From positions 1 to 64,000 of the forward strand of contig NZ_JAPIVT010000002.1 of NCBI RefSeq assembly GCF_026239735.1: a stretch of 64,000 nucleotides of DNA. Direction: 5' to 3'. The notes under the pieces are model-generated. The model saw only the letters and a list, made by a program, of their open reading frames with translations. It was not told the origin of the DNA and did no database searches. Below are positions 43,966 through 52,590 of the stretch, piece by piece. The DNA is from Pedobacter sp. MC2016-05 (GTDB taxonomy: Bacteria > Bacteroidota > Bacteroidia > Sphingobacteriales > Sphingobacteriaceae). The position numbers and the translations under genes were made by a program. The number at the start of each line of letters is the position of its first letter. The first letter of the stretch is position 1.

Positions 43966-44337
43966 TCAGTTAGATTGAATCTCATTTTTAGCGACTTCCA
44001 ATTGAGCATAGATCTCGACTAACAAGGCTTTCAAGCATTCAACATCTGCGGGAATTTGCTCCACCGCGATCTGATTTTGGGCATTGTCTTCGATAGACTG
44101 AACAAAATCTTTAACATCGCTCCGTCCCACATAGCTAAATGTTGGCTTAATTTTATGCGCACAATTGCCTACCTTATCCCAATTTTCACTTGATAAAGCA
44201 TCTTCCAACTCGGCCAGATAGAAAGGCGTTTGTTCAATAAACGTGTCAAAAACTTCGATCATAAATTCTGGATTATGACCAACCATTTCTTTAAGATATG
44301 ATAAATCTAAGGGATGATTATCATGATTCTCTTGCAT
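43966..44337 (-). CDS. Stand-alone Hpt phosphotransfer protein
   Basis: The 123-residue protein is a histidine phosphotransfer domain. The four-helix bundle includes FMIEVFDTFIEQTPFYLAEL and the phosphorylation site NCAHKIKPTFSYVG, with H61 as the phospho-acceptor and K62 next to it. It should shuttle phosphoryl groups between receivers of a multistep relay. No hybrid kinase or receiver gene is adjacent; the orphan receiver at 1355-1723 is the only other relay part in the window. It is 17 bases after folK on the same strand, probably co-transcribed. Confidence 0.9.
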   Translation of the reverse strand: MQENHDNHPLDLSYLKEMVGHNPEFMIEVFDTFIEQTPFYLAELEDALSSENWDKVGNCAHKIKPTFSYVGRSDVKDFVQSIEDNAQNQIAVEQIPADVECLKALLVEIYAQLEVAKNEIQSN

Positions 44338-44354
44338 ATAACAAAGCTAGATAT

Positions 44355-44861
44355 TTACAATTTCTTAACGTCTAATTTATCTGTAATATTTTCAAAAATA
44401 TCCAAAATAGTTTTCCCCAAAATGGGATGTACAACAACTGGGGCAATTTCAGCCAGGGGCGCCATTACAAATCTTCTTTCTTGCATATGCGGATGAGGTA
44501 CCTGAAGTTTATTTTTGATATCAATAACCTCATTTCCATATAGAATTAAATCAATATCAATTAAACGCTCTCCCCATTTATCTTTCCTAACTCTGCCTAA
44601 ATTTTTTTCAATCTCTAGTGCCTTGTCTAAAACTTCAATAGCAGGAAAGTTAGTCTCAACGGCTACGGCTTGATTTAAAAATGAGGGTTGATCAGTTTTG
44701 CCCCATGCTGCAGTTTCATACAAAGCGGAAATTGAAACTACTGAGCCTATATTTTCTGCTATGAGTGCAATTGCTTTACGCAAATTATCTTCTCTATCAC
44801 CCAAATTTCCACCCAGTAACAAATAAGCGGTTTGGTACTCTAAAGCCGTATTAAGCATCAT
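44355..44861 (-). CDS. folK: HPPK (folate biosynthesis pyrophosphokinase)
   Basis: The 168-residue enzyme transfers pyrophosphate from ATP to 6-hydroxymethyl-7,8-dihydropterin. The family start YLLLGGNLGDREDNL is present. The active-site loop KWGERLIDIDLILYG carries the two metal-binding Asp residues, and HPHMQERRFVMAPLAEI closes the site. Length is normal for single-domain FolK. It is divergent from sppA, with 38 bases between the start codons. Confidence 0.96.
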   Translation of the reverse strand: MMLNTALEYQTAYLLLGGNLGDREDNLRKAIALIAENIGSVVSISALYETAAWGKTDQPSFLNQAVAVETNFPAIEVLDKALEIEKNLGRVRKDKWGERLIDIDLILYGNEVIDIKNKLQVPHPHMQERRFVMAPLAEIAPVVVHPILGKTILDIFENITDKLDVKKL

Positions 44862-44899
44862 GTATTTTTATATCTTTACGGCACAAAATTAACATTTAA

Positions 44900-46666
44900 A
44901 TGAAAGATTTTTTCAAGTATCTATTTGCCTCAATGCTAGGATTTTTCCTATCAGCAGTTATTGTTTTCATCATCATCTTTGTAATTATCGTTGGAGCTAT
45001 TTCTTCCATCGATAGTGATAAAACCGTTACTGTATCAAACAACTCGGTACTATTTTTAAACTTAGACCAACCCATTACAGAACGTACTCCAAAAAATCCG
45101 TTTGGAAATCTGCCCATTGTTGGGGGTACCGAAAAAGACGGAATTGGATTAAATGATTTGTTAAAATCTATTCAAAGGGCTAAAACTGATGACAATATTA
45201 AATGTATTTATTTGAATGTGAGCAGTCCGAATGCTGGTTTTGCCACTATGCGTGAGGTAAGAAATGCTTTAATTGATTTCAAAAAATCACATAAAAAAAT
45301 TATTGCTTACAGTGAGGTTTTTACCCAAGGCGCATATTATCTGGCATCTGCTGCTGATAAAGTTTATTTAAATCCCGAAGGAGCTTTGGAATTTAAAGGT
45401 TTTAGTTCTGAACTCACATTTTTTAAAGGTACGCTGGAAAAAGTAGGCGTAGAAATGCAGGTGATTCGTGTTGGTAATTACAAAAGTGCGGTAGAACCTT
45501 TCATTTTAGATAAAATGAGTGATTATAACCGTAAACAAGTTACCGCTTATGTGGGTGGTTTGTACAATACATTTTTAACTGATATTGCTAAAAGCAGAGA
45601 TATTCAAAAAGATAGTTTGTACAAAATTGCTGATGATTATAGAGTTAGAGAACCTCAGGATGCGGTTAACTTTAAAATGGTTGATGCACTAAAATATAAA
45701 GATCAAATTTTAGAAGAATTAAAGGGATTATCAGGCAGAACCAGAGGCGAAAATGTACGTACTGTGTCTATTAATGATTATGTTAAGAACAATATCGAAA
45801 CGGGTTCTGGAAAGGATAAAGTTGCAGTAATCTATGCCAATGGCGAAATTAGTGGCGGCGAGGGCAACGATAACCAAATTGGTTCAGAACGCATTTCGAG
45901 AGCAATTCGTAAAGCTCGTTTAGATGATGACATTAAAGCAGTTGTAATCCGTGTAAATTCTCCGGGCGGTAGTGCATTAGCATCGGATGTGATATGGAGA
46001 GAAATCGTATTAACAAAAAAGGAAAAACCTGTTATCGCTTCATTTGGCGATGTTGCGGCATCTGGGGGGTATTACATCGGTTGTGCTGCCGATAGCATTT
46101 TTGTTCAGCCAAACACTATTACCGGATCTATTGGTGTATTTGGCCTCATTCCAAATTTTCAAAACTTGATGACCAACAAATTGGGAATTACTTTCGATGG
46201 TGTCAAAACCGGCAAATACGCTGATATTATGGCAACAAACCGCCCGATGACTGCTGGAGAAAGATTCATTATTCAAAATGAACTAAACAGAATTTATAGT
46301 GGCTTTGTAAGTCGCGTGGCAGATGGCAGAAAGAAAAGCAAAGCTTATATTGATAGCATTGGTGGTGGCCACGTTTGGATTGGAACCGACGCCGTTCAAA
46401 TTGGTTTGGCTGATAGAATTGGAAGTTTCAACGACGCGATTAAGGCTGCAGCAAAAAAAGCAAAAATAAAGGAATACAAAGTGGTGGAATACCCTGATGT
46501 TGTCGATCCTTTGAAATCGTTTATGGATGAAAGTACAGACAGGATCAAGACTTACTACACCAAACAAGAGTTGGGCGATAATTATATGCTTTATCAGCAA
46601 ATGAAAAAAGTTATTGCCAGTTCAGGAATTCAGGCAAGGATGCCTTTTGAAGCAGTTATAAAGTAA
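44900..46666 (+). CDS. sppA: Signal peptide peptidase SppA, long form
   Basis: The 588-residue protein is the long (67-kDa) type with two tandem S49 domains. An N-terminal anchor helix (about residues 9-35) is followed by the first domain with K195 (in VGNYKSAVEP), the general base. The second domain has nucleophile S388 (in DVAASGGYYIG). The Ser-Lys dyad is shared between domains as in E. coli SppA. It degrades cleaved signal peptides in the inner membrane facing the periplasm. The acidic-site signature NSPGGSALASD is present. It is monocistronic. Confidence 0.95.
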   Translation: MKDFFKYLFASMLGFFLSAVIVFIIIFVIIVGAISSIDSDKTVTVSNNSVLFLNLDQPITERTPKNPFGNLPIVGGTEKDGIGLNDLLKSIQRAKTDDNIKCIYLNVSSPNAGFATMREVRNALIDFKKSHKKIIAYSEVFTQGAYYLASAADKVYLNPEGALEFKGFSSELTFFKGTLEKVGVEMQVIRVGNYKSAVEPFILDKMSDYNRKQVTAYVGGLYNTFLTDIAKSRDIQKDSLYKIADDYRVREPQDAVNFKMVDALKYKDQILEELKGLSGRTRGENVRTVSINDYVKNNIETGSGKDKVAVIYANGEISGGEGNDNQIGSERISRAIRKARLDDDIKAVVIRVNSPGGSALASDVIWREIVLTKKEKPVIASFGDVAASGGYYIGCAADSIFVQPNTITGSIGVFGLIPNFQNLMTNKLGITFDGVKTGKYADIMATNRPMTAGERFIIQNELNRIYSGFVSRVADGRKKSKAYIDSIGGGHVWIGTDAVQIGLADRIGSFNDAIKAAAKKAKIKEYKVVEYPDVVDPLKSFMDESTDRIKTYYTKQELGDNYMLYQQMKKVIASSGIQARMPFEAVIK

Positions 46667-46726
46667 TACTTAATGGAAAAAGTAAGAGAGATTATGGCAT
46701 CGACCAACTCCGCTCTTACTTTTTCC

Positions 46727-46775
46727 CTTTTTCCTATTCACCTTTTCAATTCTCTATCCCCTGTTCCCTATTCCA
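46727..46775. repeat. CTATTCC-type low-complexity repeat
   Basis: Pyrimidine-rich tandem-like units (TTTTTCCTATTC, TTCTCTATCCC, TGTTCCCTATTCC) fill the gap between sppA and a convergent lipoprotein gene. A related run lies at 54951-55003. Confidence 0.5.
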
Positions 46776-46777
46776 AC

Positions 46778-47404
46778 TTATTCAATCATTTTCCACTCCG
46801 GATGTAAAGTCAAATAAGTTCCATTAACCGATTGATTCATCGGATGAACAGTTAGAGAAATACTTTTTCCTTTCAAAAAATCAAATCCAATCCCGTCTTG
46901 CTTGGCATCGTAAACGGTCACGGTATCTTTTCGCTCATTTAAATAAGTAGAAATTCGTTCCATAGCAGGGAATTTCAATTTCGTGTGCGATTCATTTAAT
47001 CCAACAGTGAAACCATCCTGGGTTTTGTACTTCGGTGAAGTAATTCTAATTTGTTTCACATCTTTCACTCGCATGGACGAATCTCGATAAGATGAATAAA
47101 CAGCAATTTCACCTCTTTGTTCACCTACAGAATCTTTGCTAAACCAAATACCCCAGGCCTTGCCCATTGCCGCATCGCCAGCATCGGGTTTACCAAGCAA
47201 CGCTCCTACTTTTTCCATATTCTCACCCAGAGAAATTTCACCCACTGAGCGACCTGGAACAATCAAATAGCGAGAATCGACTATGCGGCCTGGGCCCGAC
47301 TCAATACTTTCGATTGAATCGGTTTTATGCTGCGAGTTTTCCGAAGATTGACAAGCTGCCATACTAATGGTCAAGCCAAGAAGGATGATTTTTGAGGATT
47401 TCAT
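46778..47404 (-). CDS. Predicted lipoprotein (208 aa)
   Basis: I start at ATG 47404, which gives a lipoprotein signal peptide (MKSSKIILLGLTISMAAC, lipid on Cys18). A Ser/Glu/His-rich linker follows, and then a beta-rich domain. That domain contains SVGEISLGENMEKVGALLGKP, a pattern like the short beta-lactamase-inhibitor-like or SmpA-like repeats. A second similar unit (GFTVGLNESHTKLKF) lies 90 residues later. Such duplicated modules suggest a binding protein of the envelope. Function unknown. It is convergent with sppA. Confidence 0.75.
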   Translation of the reverse strand: MKSSKIILLGLTISMAACQSSENSQHKTDSIESIESGPGRIVDSRYLIVPGRSVGEISLGENMEKVGALLGKPDAGDAAMGKAWGIWFSKDSVGEQRGEIAVYSSYRDSSMRVKDVKQIRITSPKYKTQDGFTVGLNESHTKLKFPAMERISTYLNERKDTVTVYDAKQDGIGFDFLKGKSISLTVHPMNQSVNGTYLTLHPEWKMIE

Positions 47405-47491
47405 GACTCTAGAACAACACATTAATTAATTCTGTTTGAAAAAATACCGCTCCCAAAAGTTTTAACGCTTTATTTCATAATTTTACAGCTT

Positions 47492-49168
47492 ATGGAAAAC
47501 AAAACCATCGCCCGTACCTTACGCCTCTTATCGCAGTTAATGGAATTACATGAAGTAAATCCATTCAAAATAAAATCAATAGCCAATGCTTATTTTAAGG
47601 TTGATAAACTCCCTTTTGCACTTAAAGACAAACCTTTGGATGAGATCGATAAAATTGATGGTATTGGTAAAAGTTTGGCAGGAAAAATCATCGAATTATT
47701 GCAAACCGGCGAACTTAAAGAACTAAATGATATTATAGGAGAAACACCCGAAGGCGTTGTAGAAATGCTCAGTATCAAAGGGATTGGTCCAAAGAAAATT
47801 TTAATTATTTGGCGAACCTTAGGCATTGAAAGTATGGGCGAACTTTATTATGCCTGCAACGAAAACCGATTAATTGAAGCGAAAGGTTTTGGCTTAAAAA
47901 CACAAGAAGAGATTAAAAATGCTATTGAGTTTAAGCTGGCAGCAAACGGTAGATTCCTTTACGCTCAAGTGGAAGGCTTTGCAAACACCGTATACGCACA
48001 AATATCCGAATGGTTAATTAAAGTTGATAACCATTCTTCCTTAGCCTTTGCGGGTCAATTTCGCCGTGCTTGCGAAATTATTGATGAGTTGGAATTTGTA
48101 ATCGGTGCTGAACAGGTAGAGGAAGTACAAACCAGACTGGAGACTTTTGAACCGCTTTCGTTAATTGCTGGCGAAGATTGTTTCATTACTACAACGGAAG
48201 CTGGTTTGAGAATTAAAGTTTTTGTTGTTGATAAATCTGATTTTTATTTAGAATGGTTTAAACTGACGGGAAATACCGAACACGTTGAACAGGTTTTAAA
48301 ATTGACTGGCGATGGTCCTTTTAAAAGTGAAGAGGCTATTTACAATAAAGCTGGATTAGCATTTATTGAGCCTGAACTGCGTGAAGGTTTAGATGAAATA
48401 GCATTAGCCAAAGAAAACAATCTACCCAAACTTATCACGGACGAAGACTCAAAAGGAAGTTTGCATAATCATTCTACGTGGAGCGATGGAGTTCATACGC
48501 TTGAGCAGATGGCGGTCTATTGCAAAGACACACTGAACTTAAAATATTTAGGCATCTGCGACCACTCGAAAACAGCAGTTTATGCAAAAGGGTTAAATGA
48601 GCAACGTGTTTTTGCACAACATCTCGAAATTGATGAGTTGAACAAGAAATTATCACCTTTTAAAATTTTTAAAGGGATTGAAAGTGATATACTAAGCGAT
48701 GGTTCTTTGGATTATTCCGACGAAGTACTTAAAACTTTCGATTTCGTGGTGGCATCTGTGCACAGCAACCTTCGAATGGATGAATCCAAAGCGACTGCCC
48801 GGTTATTAAAAGCAATTGAAAATCCCTACACCACTATTTTGGGGCACCCAACAGGGCGTTTGTTGTTAAGCAGAGCAGGTTACTCGATTGATTATAAAAA
48901 AGTAATTGATGCCTGTGCCGCAAATAAGGTCGTTATCGAAATTAATGCAAATCCTTTACGTTTGGATTTAGATTGGCGTTGGCATCGTTATGCTTTGGAA
49001 AAAGGCGTTTTGCTGTCAGTAAACCCCGATGCTCACAGAACTGAGGGATTCCACGACATGCGTTACGGAATTTTAGTGGCCCGCAAAGGTGGATTAAGCG
49101 CCGATAAATGTCTAAATGCTTTTTCTTTAGAGGAAATAACGGAATATTTTAACGCTAAAAGAGGTTAG
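47492..49168 (+). CDS. PolX-family protein with degenerate polymerase site
   Basis: The 558-residue protein has the bacterial PolX architecture. HhH motifs (about residues 45-130, DGIGKSLAGKI and KGIGPKKI) are followed by a polymerase-beta-like domain (about 130-310) and a C-terminal PHP nuclease domain (about 320-555). The PHP metal motifs HNHSTWSDG, CDHS, ASVHSN, HPTG and NPDAH are intact. In the polymerase palm the usual GDxDxL aspartates are replaced by E199-L-E201, and the third Asp region reads RIKVFVV with K242. Polymerisation is therefore doubtful, while 3-prime-to-5-prime exonuclease activity is likely. It resembles PHP/HhH proteins annotated as PolX in this phylum. Confidence 0.88.
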   Translation: MENKTIARTLRLLSQLMELHEVNPFKIKSIANAYFKVDKLPFALKDKPLDEIDKIDGIGKSLAGKIIELLQTGELKELNDIIGETPEGVVEMLSIKGIGPKKILIIWRTLGIESMGELYYACNENRLIEAKGFGLKTQEEIKNAIEFKLAANGRFLYAQVEGFANTVYAQISEWLIKVDNHSSLAFAGQFRRACEIIDELEFVIGAEQVEEVQTRLETFEPLSLIAGEDCFITTTEAGLRIKVFVVDKSDFYLEWFKLTGNTEHVEQVLKLTGDGPFKSEEAIYNKAGLAFIEPELREGLDEIALAKENNLPKLITDEDSKGSLHNHSTWSDGVHTLEQMAVYCKDTLNLKYLGICDHSKTAVYAKGLNEQRVFAQHLEIDELNKKLSPFKIFKGIESDILSDGSLDYSDEVLKTFDFVVASVHSNLRMDESKATARLLKAIENPYTTILGHPTGRLLLSRAGYSIDYKKVIDACAANKVVIEINANPLRLDLDWRWHRYALEKGVLLSVNPDAHRTEGFHDMRYGILVARKGGLSADKCLNAFSLEEITEYFNAKRG

Positions 49169-49202
49169 CCGCAGATTTGCAGATTAAATGTTGTTTCATA
49201 AA

Positions 49203-49291
49203 TAACCACAGATAGACAGGATCAACACAGATTTTCTTTTAGGATTTAACGATTCCTCAATCTGTGTTCACCTGTGAAAATCTGTTGTAAA
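49203..49291. repeat. Gene-less inverted pair of ACCACAGAT repeats
   Basis: A plus-oriented copy (49203-49235, ACCACAGATAGACAGGATC and onward) faces a minus-oriented copy (49259-49291) with only 23 bases between. The copies match those around the GxxExxY gene, so this looks like an empty or shortened form of that unit. Confidence 0.7.
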
Positions 49292-49297
49292 AAACCC

Positions 49298-49305
49298 TAA
49301 CTTTG
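49298..49305 (+). promoter_or_regulatory. -7 box just before the DUF4254 start
   Basis: TAACTTTG fits TAnnTTTG and ends 4 bases before the ATG at 49310. If used, the mRNA would be nearly leaderless. It directly follows the inverted repeat pair. Confidence 0.4.
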
Positions 49306-49309
49306 CCTC

Positions 49310-49915
49310 ATGATCAGTGAAATTGCCAACCGCATCTTTAATGAAGTAATTACAGATTACCATAAGTTTGATGATATTGACCATCCGGTTGAAAATCCTT
49401 ATGATGCCGAGACTTTAGAACATCTTTTCTATATTAAAAATTGGATTGACACAGCTCAGTGGCATATGGAAGATGTGGTTCGTAACCCGCAGATCGACCC
49501 TGTTGACGGTTTGAAATGGAAGAGACGTATTGATGCCCAAAACCAGGTGCGTACCGACATGGTAGAGTTTATAGATGGATATTTCTTGAATCTTTATCGC
49601 GGGATTTCGGCTTTTCCAAATGCGAAAATCAACACGGAAAGCCCGGCTTGGGCTATAGACAGGCTTTCCATTTTGGCTTTAAAAATATACCACATGCAGG
49701 AAGAAGCAGAACGAGAAAGTGCATCAGCTGAACACCGTGAGCAATGTCAAACAAAACTCAATGTTTTATTAACGCAACGCGAAGATTTATCGACAAGCAT
49801 AAATGAACTATTGGCTGATATTGAGGCTGGCAAAAAATACATGAAAGTTTATAAACAAATGAAAATGTATAACGACCCTAGCCTAAATCCGGTGTTGTAT
49901 AACAGTAAAGTATAA
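49310..49915 (+). CDS. DUF4254 domain protein
   Basis: The 201-residue protein matches the DUF4254 family. It has NPYDAETLEHLFYIKNWIDTAQW in the first third, and KWKRRIDAQNQVRTDMVEFID with the long C-terminal helical region. The family is helical and cytosolic, and is often next to glycosyltransferase family 9 genes in Bacteroidetes, as here (one small gene apart). A role in LPS or glycan assembly is inferred from this neighbourhood only. It is the first of four tightly packed genes (gaps 10, -8 and -8 bases). Confidence 0.85.
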   Translation: MISEIANRIFNEVITDYHKFDDIDHPVENPYDAETLEHLFYIKNWIDTAQWHMEDVVRNPQIDPVDGLKWKRRIDAQNQVRTDMVEFIDGYFLNLYRGISAFPNAKINTESPAWAIDRLSILALKIYHMQEEAERESASAEHREQCQTKLNVLLTQREDLSTSINELLADIEAGKKYMKVYKQMKMYNDPSLNPVLYNSKV

Positions 49916-49925
49916 CTGCGGGTAT

Positions 49926-50438
49926 ATGATTAAAAAATCATTTTTCTGGATATTTGTTTTAGTATTGCTGTTTACGAGTTGCCAAAGTGGCACCAGTTTG
50001 GAGATAGAAAAAGATGAGTATCCGGAAATACCCTGTTTCCCAAAAATAACAGGTAAGAAACTTTACTTAAAACCAATTGAAGTTGATAGTTTAAATTTAG
50101 ATTCTTCCAGCTTGTCTGGTGCGTTTAAAAGCTATGATGATTCATTCATAAATCATAATGACTCAACTTTTAATACGTATTATTCTATCGTTATAGCCAA
50201 AACGAAATCTGCAACTTTTAAGGATGGTTTCCCACAAAGTGATGTCGATTCCCCTATTCGAATGCATTATTACACAATAGCTTTTGAAGGTTTAACTGCG
50301 AAAACGAAAATCGATTTTACTAAACAGCTTTGTCCTAAAATAATAAGAAAAAAACATAGCGTGTATTTTCTTTATCAACCGAGAAACGGCAAAATGCTGC
50401 AGGCTTATCAGTTATCATTTATAAGAGACAATGGTTAA
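49926..50438 (+). CDS. Small lipoprotein between DUF4254 and GT9 genes
   Basis: The 170-residue protein has a lipoprotein signal peptide ending LLFTSC (lipid on Cys19). The mature part is mixed alpha/beta with no recognised domain; it includes IPCFPKITGKKLYLKPIEVD and KTKIDFTKQLCPKII. Two further cysteines could form a disulphide. It overlaps the glycosyltransferase gene by 8 bases, so it is translationally coupled to it. Probably an envelope protein linked to the same pathway; function unknown. Confidence 0.75.
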   Translation: MIKKSFFWIFVLVLLFTSCQSGTSLEIEKDEYPEIPCFPKITGKKLYLKPIEVDSLNLDSSSLSGAFKSYDDSFINHNDSTFNTYYSIVIAKTKSATFKDGFPQSDVDSPIRMHYYTIAFEGLTAKTKIDFTKQLCPKIIRKKHSVYFLYQPRNGKMLQAYQLSFIRDNG

Positions 50439-51462
50439 AACGAGCAGAATTATCGTTTTACGTTTTTCAGCCATGGGCGATGTGGCAATGGTAGCTTCTG
50501 TTTTGAAAGAATTTTCTCAGCAAAATCCATCAGTAGAAATTATATTGGTCAGTCGTGATGCCTTTGAACCATTTTTTGATGGCATTGAAAATTTAACTTT
50601 TCATGCCATTCAACCCAAAACCATCCACAGAGGCATTTCCGGGCTGTATAAACTTTACAAGGAGCTCCGAAAATATAAACCAACAGCCATTGCAGATTTG
50701 CATGATAATTTGAGAAGCAGAGCGATTGCAACTTTTTTTCGATTAACTGGTATCAAAATTAAGCGAATTGATAAAGGCAGAGTAGAGAAAAAAGCTTTAA
50801 CGCGGTCTGTTAATAAAATTTTTCAACCCTTACGACAAACTGTAGAACGTTATGCTGATGTATTCCGCGAATTAGGTTTTGAGATTAATCTGAGCCATAA
50901 GCTTAAAAAAAAGCCGGAGAAATTACCGGTAAAAGCTGAATATTTATTTAAAGATGAAACGAAAAAGAAACTGGGGATCTCCCCTTTTGCACAGCACATT
51001 TATAAGGTTTATCCGTTAGAAAAAATGGAGGTAGTGATTGCTGGCTTATCTGCTTCGGGCTATAAAATTTTTATTTTCGGCGGCGGCAGAACCGAACAGG
51101 CAACTGCTGAACAATGGGCCAAAATTTATCCAAACACGCGTAATTTAATTGGCAATTTTAACCTTACAGAAGAACTTGCAATTATTTCCAATTTGGATTT
51201 GATGCTCAGTATGGATTCGTCAGGTATGCACATGGCCTCATTGGTGGGTATTCCTGTAGTTTCTGTTTGGGGACCGACACATCCTTATGCGGGGTTTTTA
51301 GGCTATGGTCAGTTGGAAAGCGATTGTATCCAAATTGACCACCCTAATCGGCCAAATTCTATTTATGGAAACAAACCATGTATGTGTGGTGTTGAGAGCT
51401 GTATGGATTTAATAAATCCTGAAACGATTTTAAAGAAAATTAAAAAAAAACTAAATGGCTAA
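50431..51462 (+). CDS. Glycosyltransferase family 9 (heptosyltransferase-like)
   Basis: The 343-residue protein is a GT9 enzyme, the family of ADP-heptose:LPS heptosyltransferases. The N-terminus IIVLRFSAMGDVAMV is the acceptor-side signature. The C-terminal half has IFGGGRTEQ, LIGNFNLTEELAII, SMDSSGMHMASLVGIPVVSVWG and THPYAGFLGYG, the donor-binding region. A C-terminal pair CMCGVESCM is a family feature. It probably adds a sugar to the LPS core on the cytosolic face of the inner membrane. It overlaps both neighbours by 8 bases. Confidence 0.92.
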   Translation: MVKTSRIIVLRFSAMGDVAMVASVLKEFSQQNPSVEIILVSRDAFEPFFDGIENLTFHAIQPKTIHRGISGLYKLYKELRKYKPTAIADLHDNLRSRAIATFFRLTGIKIKRIDKGRVEKKALTRSVNKIFQPLRQTVERYADVFRELGFEINLSHKLKKKPEKLPVKAEYLFKDETKKKLGISPFAQHIYKVYPLEKMEVVIAGLSASGYKIFIFGGGRTEQATAEQWAKIYPNTRNLIGNFNLTEELAIISNLDLMLSMDSSGMHMASLVGIPVVSVWGPTHPYAGFLGYGQLESDCIQIDHPNRPNSIYGNKPCMCGVESCMDLINPETILKKIKKKLNG

Positions 51463-51952
51463 GCAATTATTATTGGTTCGTCACGGAAAATCAGACTGGG
51501 CAAATTTAGATTTAAAAGATTTTGATCGTCCGTTGAACAAACGTGGTAAAGAGAATACACCAGAAATGGCAGAACGCTTAATCAATAAGGGGTTCAAATT
51601 CGATTTGATGGTAAGCAGTCCGGCAAAGCGAGCTAAATCTACAGCAAAATTCTTTGCTGAAGCTTATCAAATTGATGATATTCAATACGAAGAAGAGATT
51701 TACGAGGCAAATACAGCTACACTTTTGAAAGTTGTAAACGGTTTGAATGATGAGGCAGATACCGTTATTATGTTTGGTCATAACCCTGGGTTTACTGATT
51801 TAGCGAATGAATTAAGCGGTGCTGATATTGCCAATATCCCAACAGCAGGAATGGTGTTAATATCTTTTCCTTTCAATTCATGGAAGATGCTGAGCAGAGG
51901 AACGGGGGATTTGGTGTTTTTTGATTATCCAAAGAATACGGATGAAGTGTAG
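51455..51952 (+). CDS. sixA: SixA-type histidine phosphatase
   Basis: The 165-residue protein belongs to the histidine phosphatase superfamily, SixA branch. R7-H8-G9-K in LLVRHGKSDW carries the phospho-histidine, the second catalytic segment SSPAKRAKSTA has the arginine pocket, and MFGHNPGFT provides the second histidine. SixA in E. coli removes phosphate from phosphohistidine in PTS proteins; the target here could be a phosphorelay Hpt protein but this is inference. Its start overlaps the GT9 gene by 8 bases. Confidence 0.9.
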   Translation: MAKQLLLVRHGKSDWANLDLKDFDRPLNKRGKENTPEMAERLINKGFKFDLMVSSPAKRAKSTAKFFAEAYQIDDIQYEEEIYEANTATLLKVVNGLNDEADTVIMFGHNPGFTDLANELSGADIANIPTAGMVLISFPFNSWKMLSRGTGDLVFFDYPKNTDEV

Positions 51953-52075
51953 TTTTTTGCCACGGAAACACGGAAGACACGGAAAATCGAGAAGTCGTTC
52001 TTCCGACCTAAGCGGAGAATCTTTGTAATTTAAAGTATAGATTTTCGCCATAGATGTAATTAAAAATATTGTAGT

Positions 52076-52297
52076 ATGAGCGAGAGTTTTATTGATTTGA
52101 TTGGTAAAGTTTTTTGGTATTTGATTTTTTTAACTCCTATAATTACGCTACCAGTAACTTTTAGATTAAATAGATTAAAAAATGTTGATAAAATTTATGA
52201 AATCATTATTGGAATCACTCTAGCCTTTATTCTGTCATTCTTCTTTTATATTTTCAGTATACTAATAATTTTTAGAAACGGCGTGGGACCGAGCTAA
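52076..52297 (+). CDS. Small two-helix membrane protein (73 aa)
   Basis: The 73-residue protein has two predicted membrane helices (about residues 12-29 and 43-66) joined by a basic loop (RLNRLKNVDK). There is no family I recognise. It stands alone between sixA and the DUF4290 gene. Both termini may face the periplasm by the positive-inside rule, since the basic loop lies between the helices. Function unknown. Confidence 0.55.
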   Translation: MSESFIDLIGKVFWYLIFLTPIITLPVTFRLNRLKNVDKIYEIIIGITLAFILSFFFYIFSILIIFRNGVGPS

Positions 52298-52467
52298 ATT
52301 TTTTATCCTAAAAGCACAATACTTTGTTAAATAAACCTGATTGCAATGAGAAGCCACAATTTTTTATTGGGCTTGTAATGTAAAGCAGGGCTGAAAACCT
52401 AAAAGAACCACAACCCTTCATTTACAAATAAAATCTAAAATCGTAACCCTAAAATCGTAATTTTAAT

Positions 52468-52475
52468 TATCTTTG
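52468..52475 (+). promoter_or_regulatory. -7 box of the DUF4290 gene
   Basis: TATCTTTG fits TAnnTTTG; it lies 115 bases before the DUF4290 start codon, leaving room for the structured leader at 52494-52564. Confidence 0.4.
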
Positions 52476-52493
52476 AACTATAAATAACGAAAG

Positions 52494-52564
52494 TCCGGCA
52501 ATAGACATTTCGGTGAATTCATAACCTCATCTCCTCTGGTTATTTCATAATTCGTATCGCCGGA
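52494..52564 (+). promoter_or_regulatory. Candidate structured 5-prime leader of the DUF4290 gene
   Basis: TCCGGC (52494-52499) pairs with GCCGGA (52559-52564). Inside, GAATT (52515-52519) pairs with AATTC (52549-52553) and ATAACC (52521-52526) with GGTTAT (52538-52543). The three nested helices lie between the -7 box and the start codon. I know no riboswitch class that matches. Confidence 0.4.
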
Positions 52565-52590
52565 AGATTTATCCATTAAATTATCTGTAC

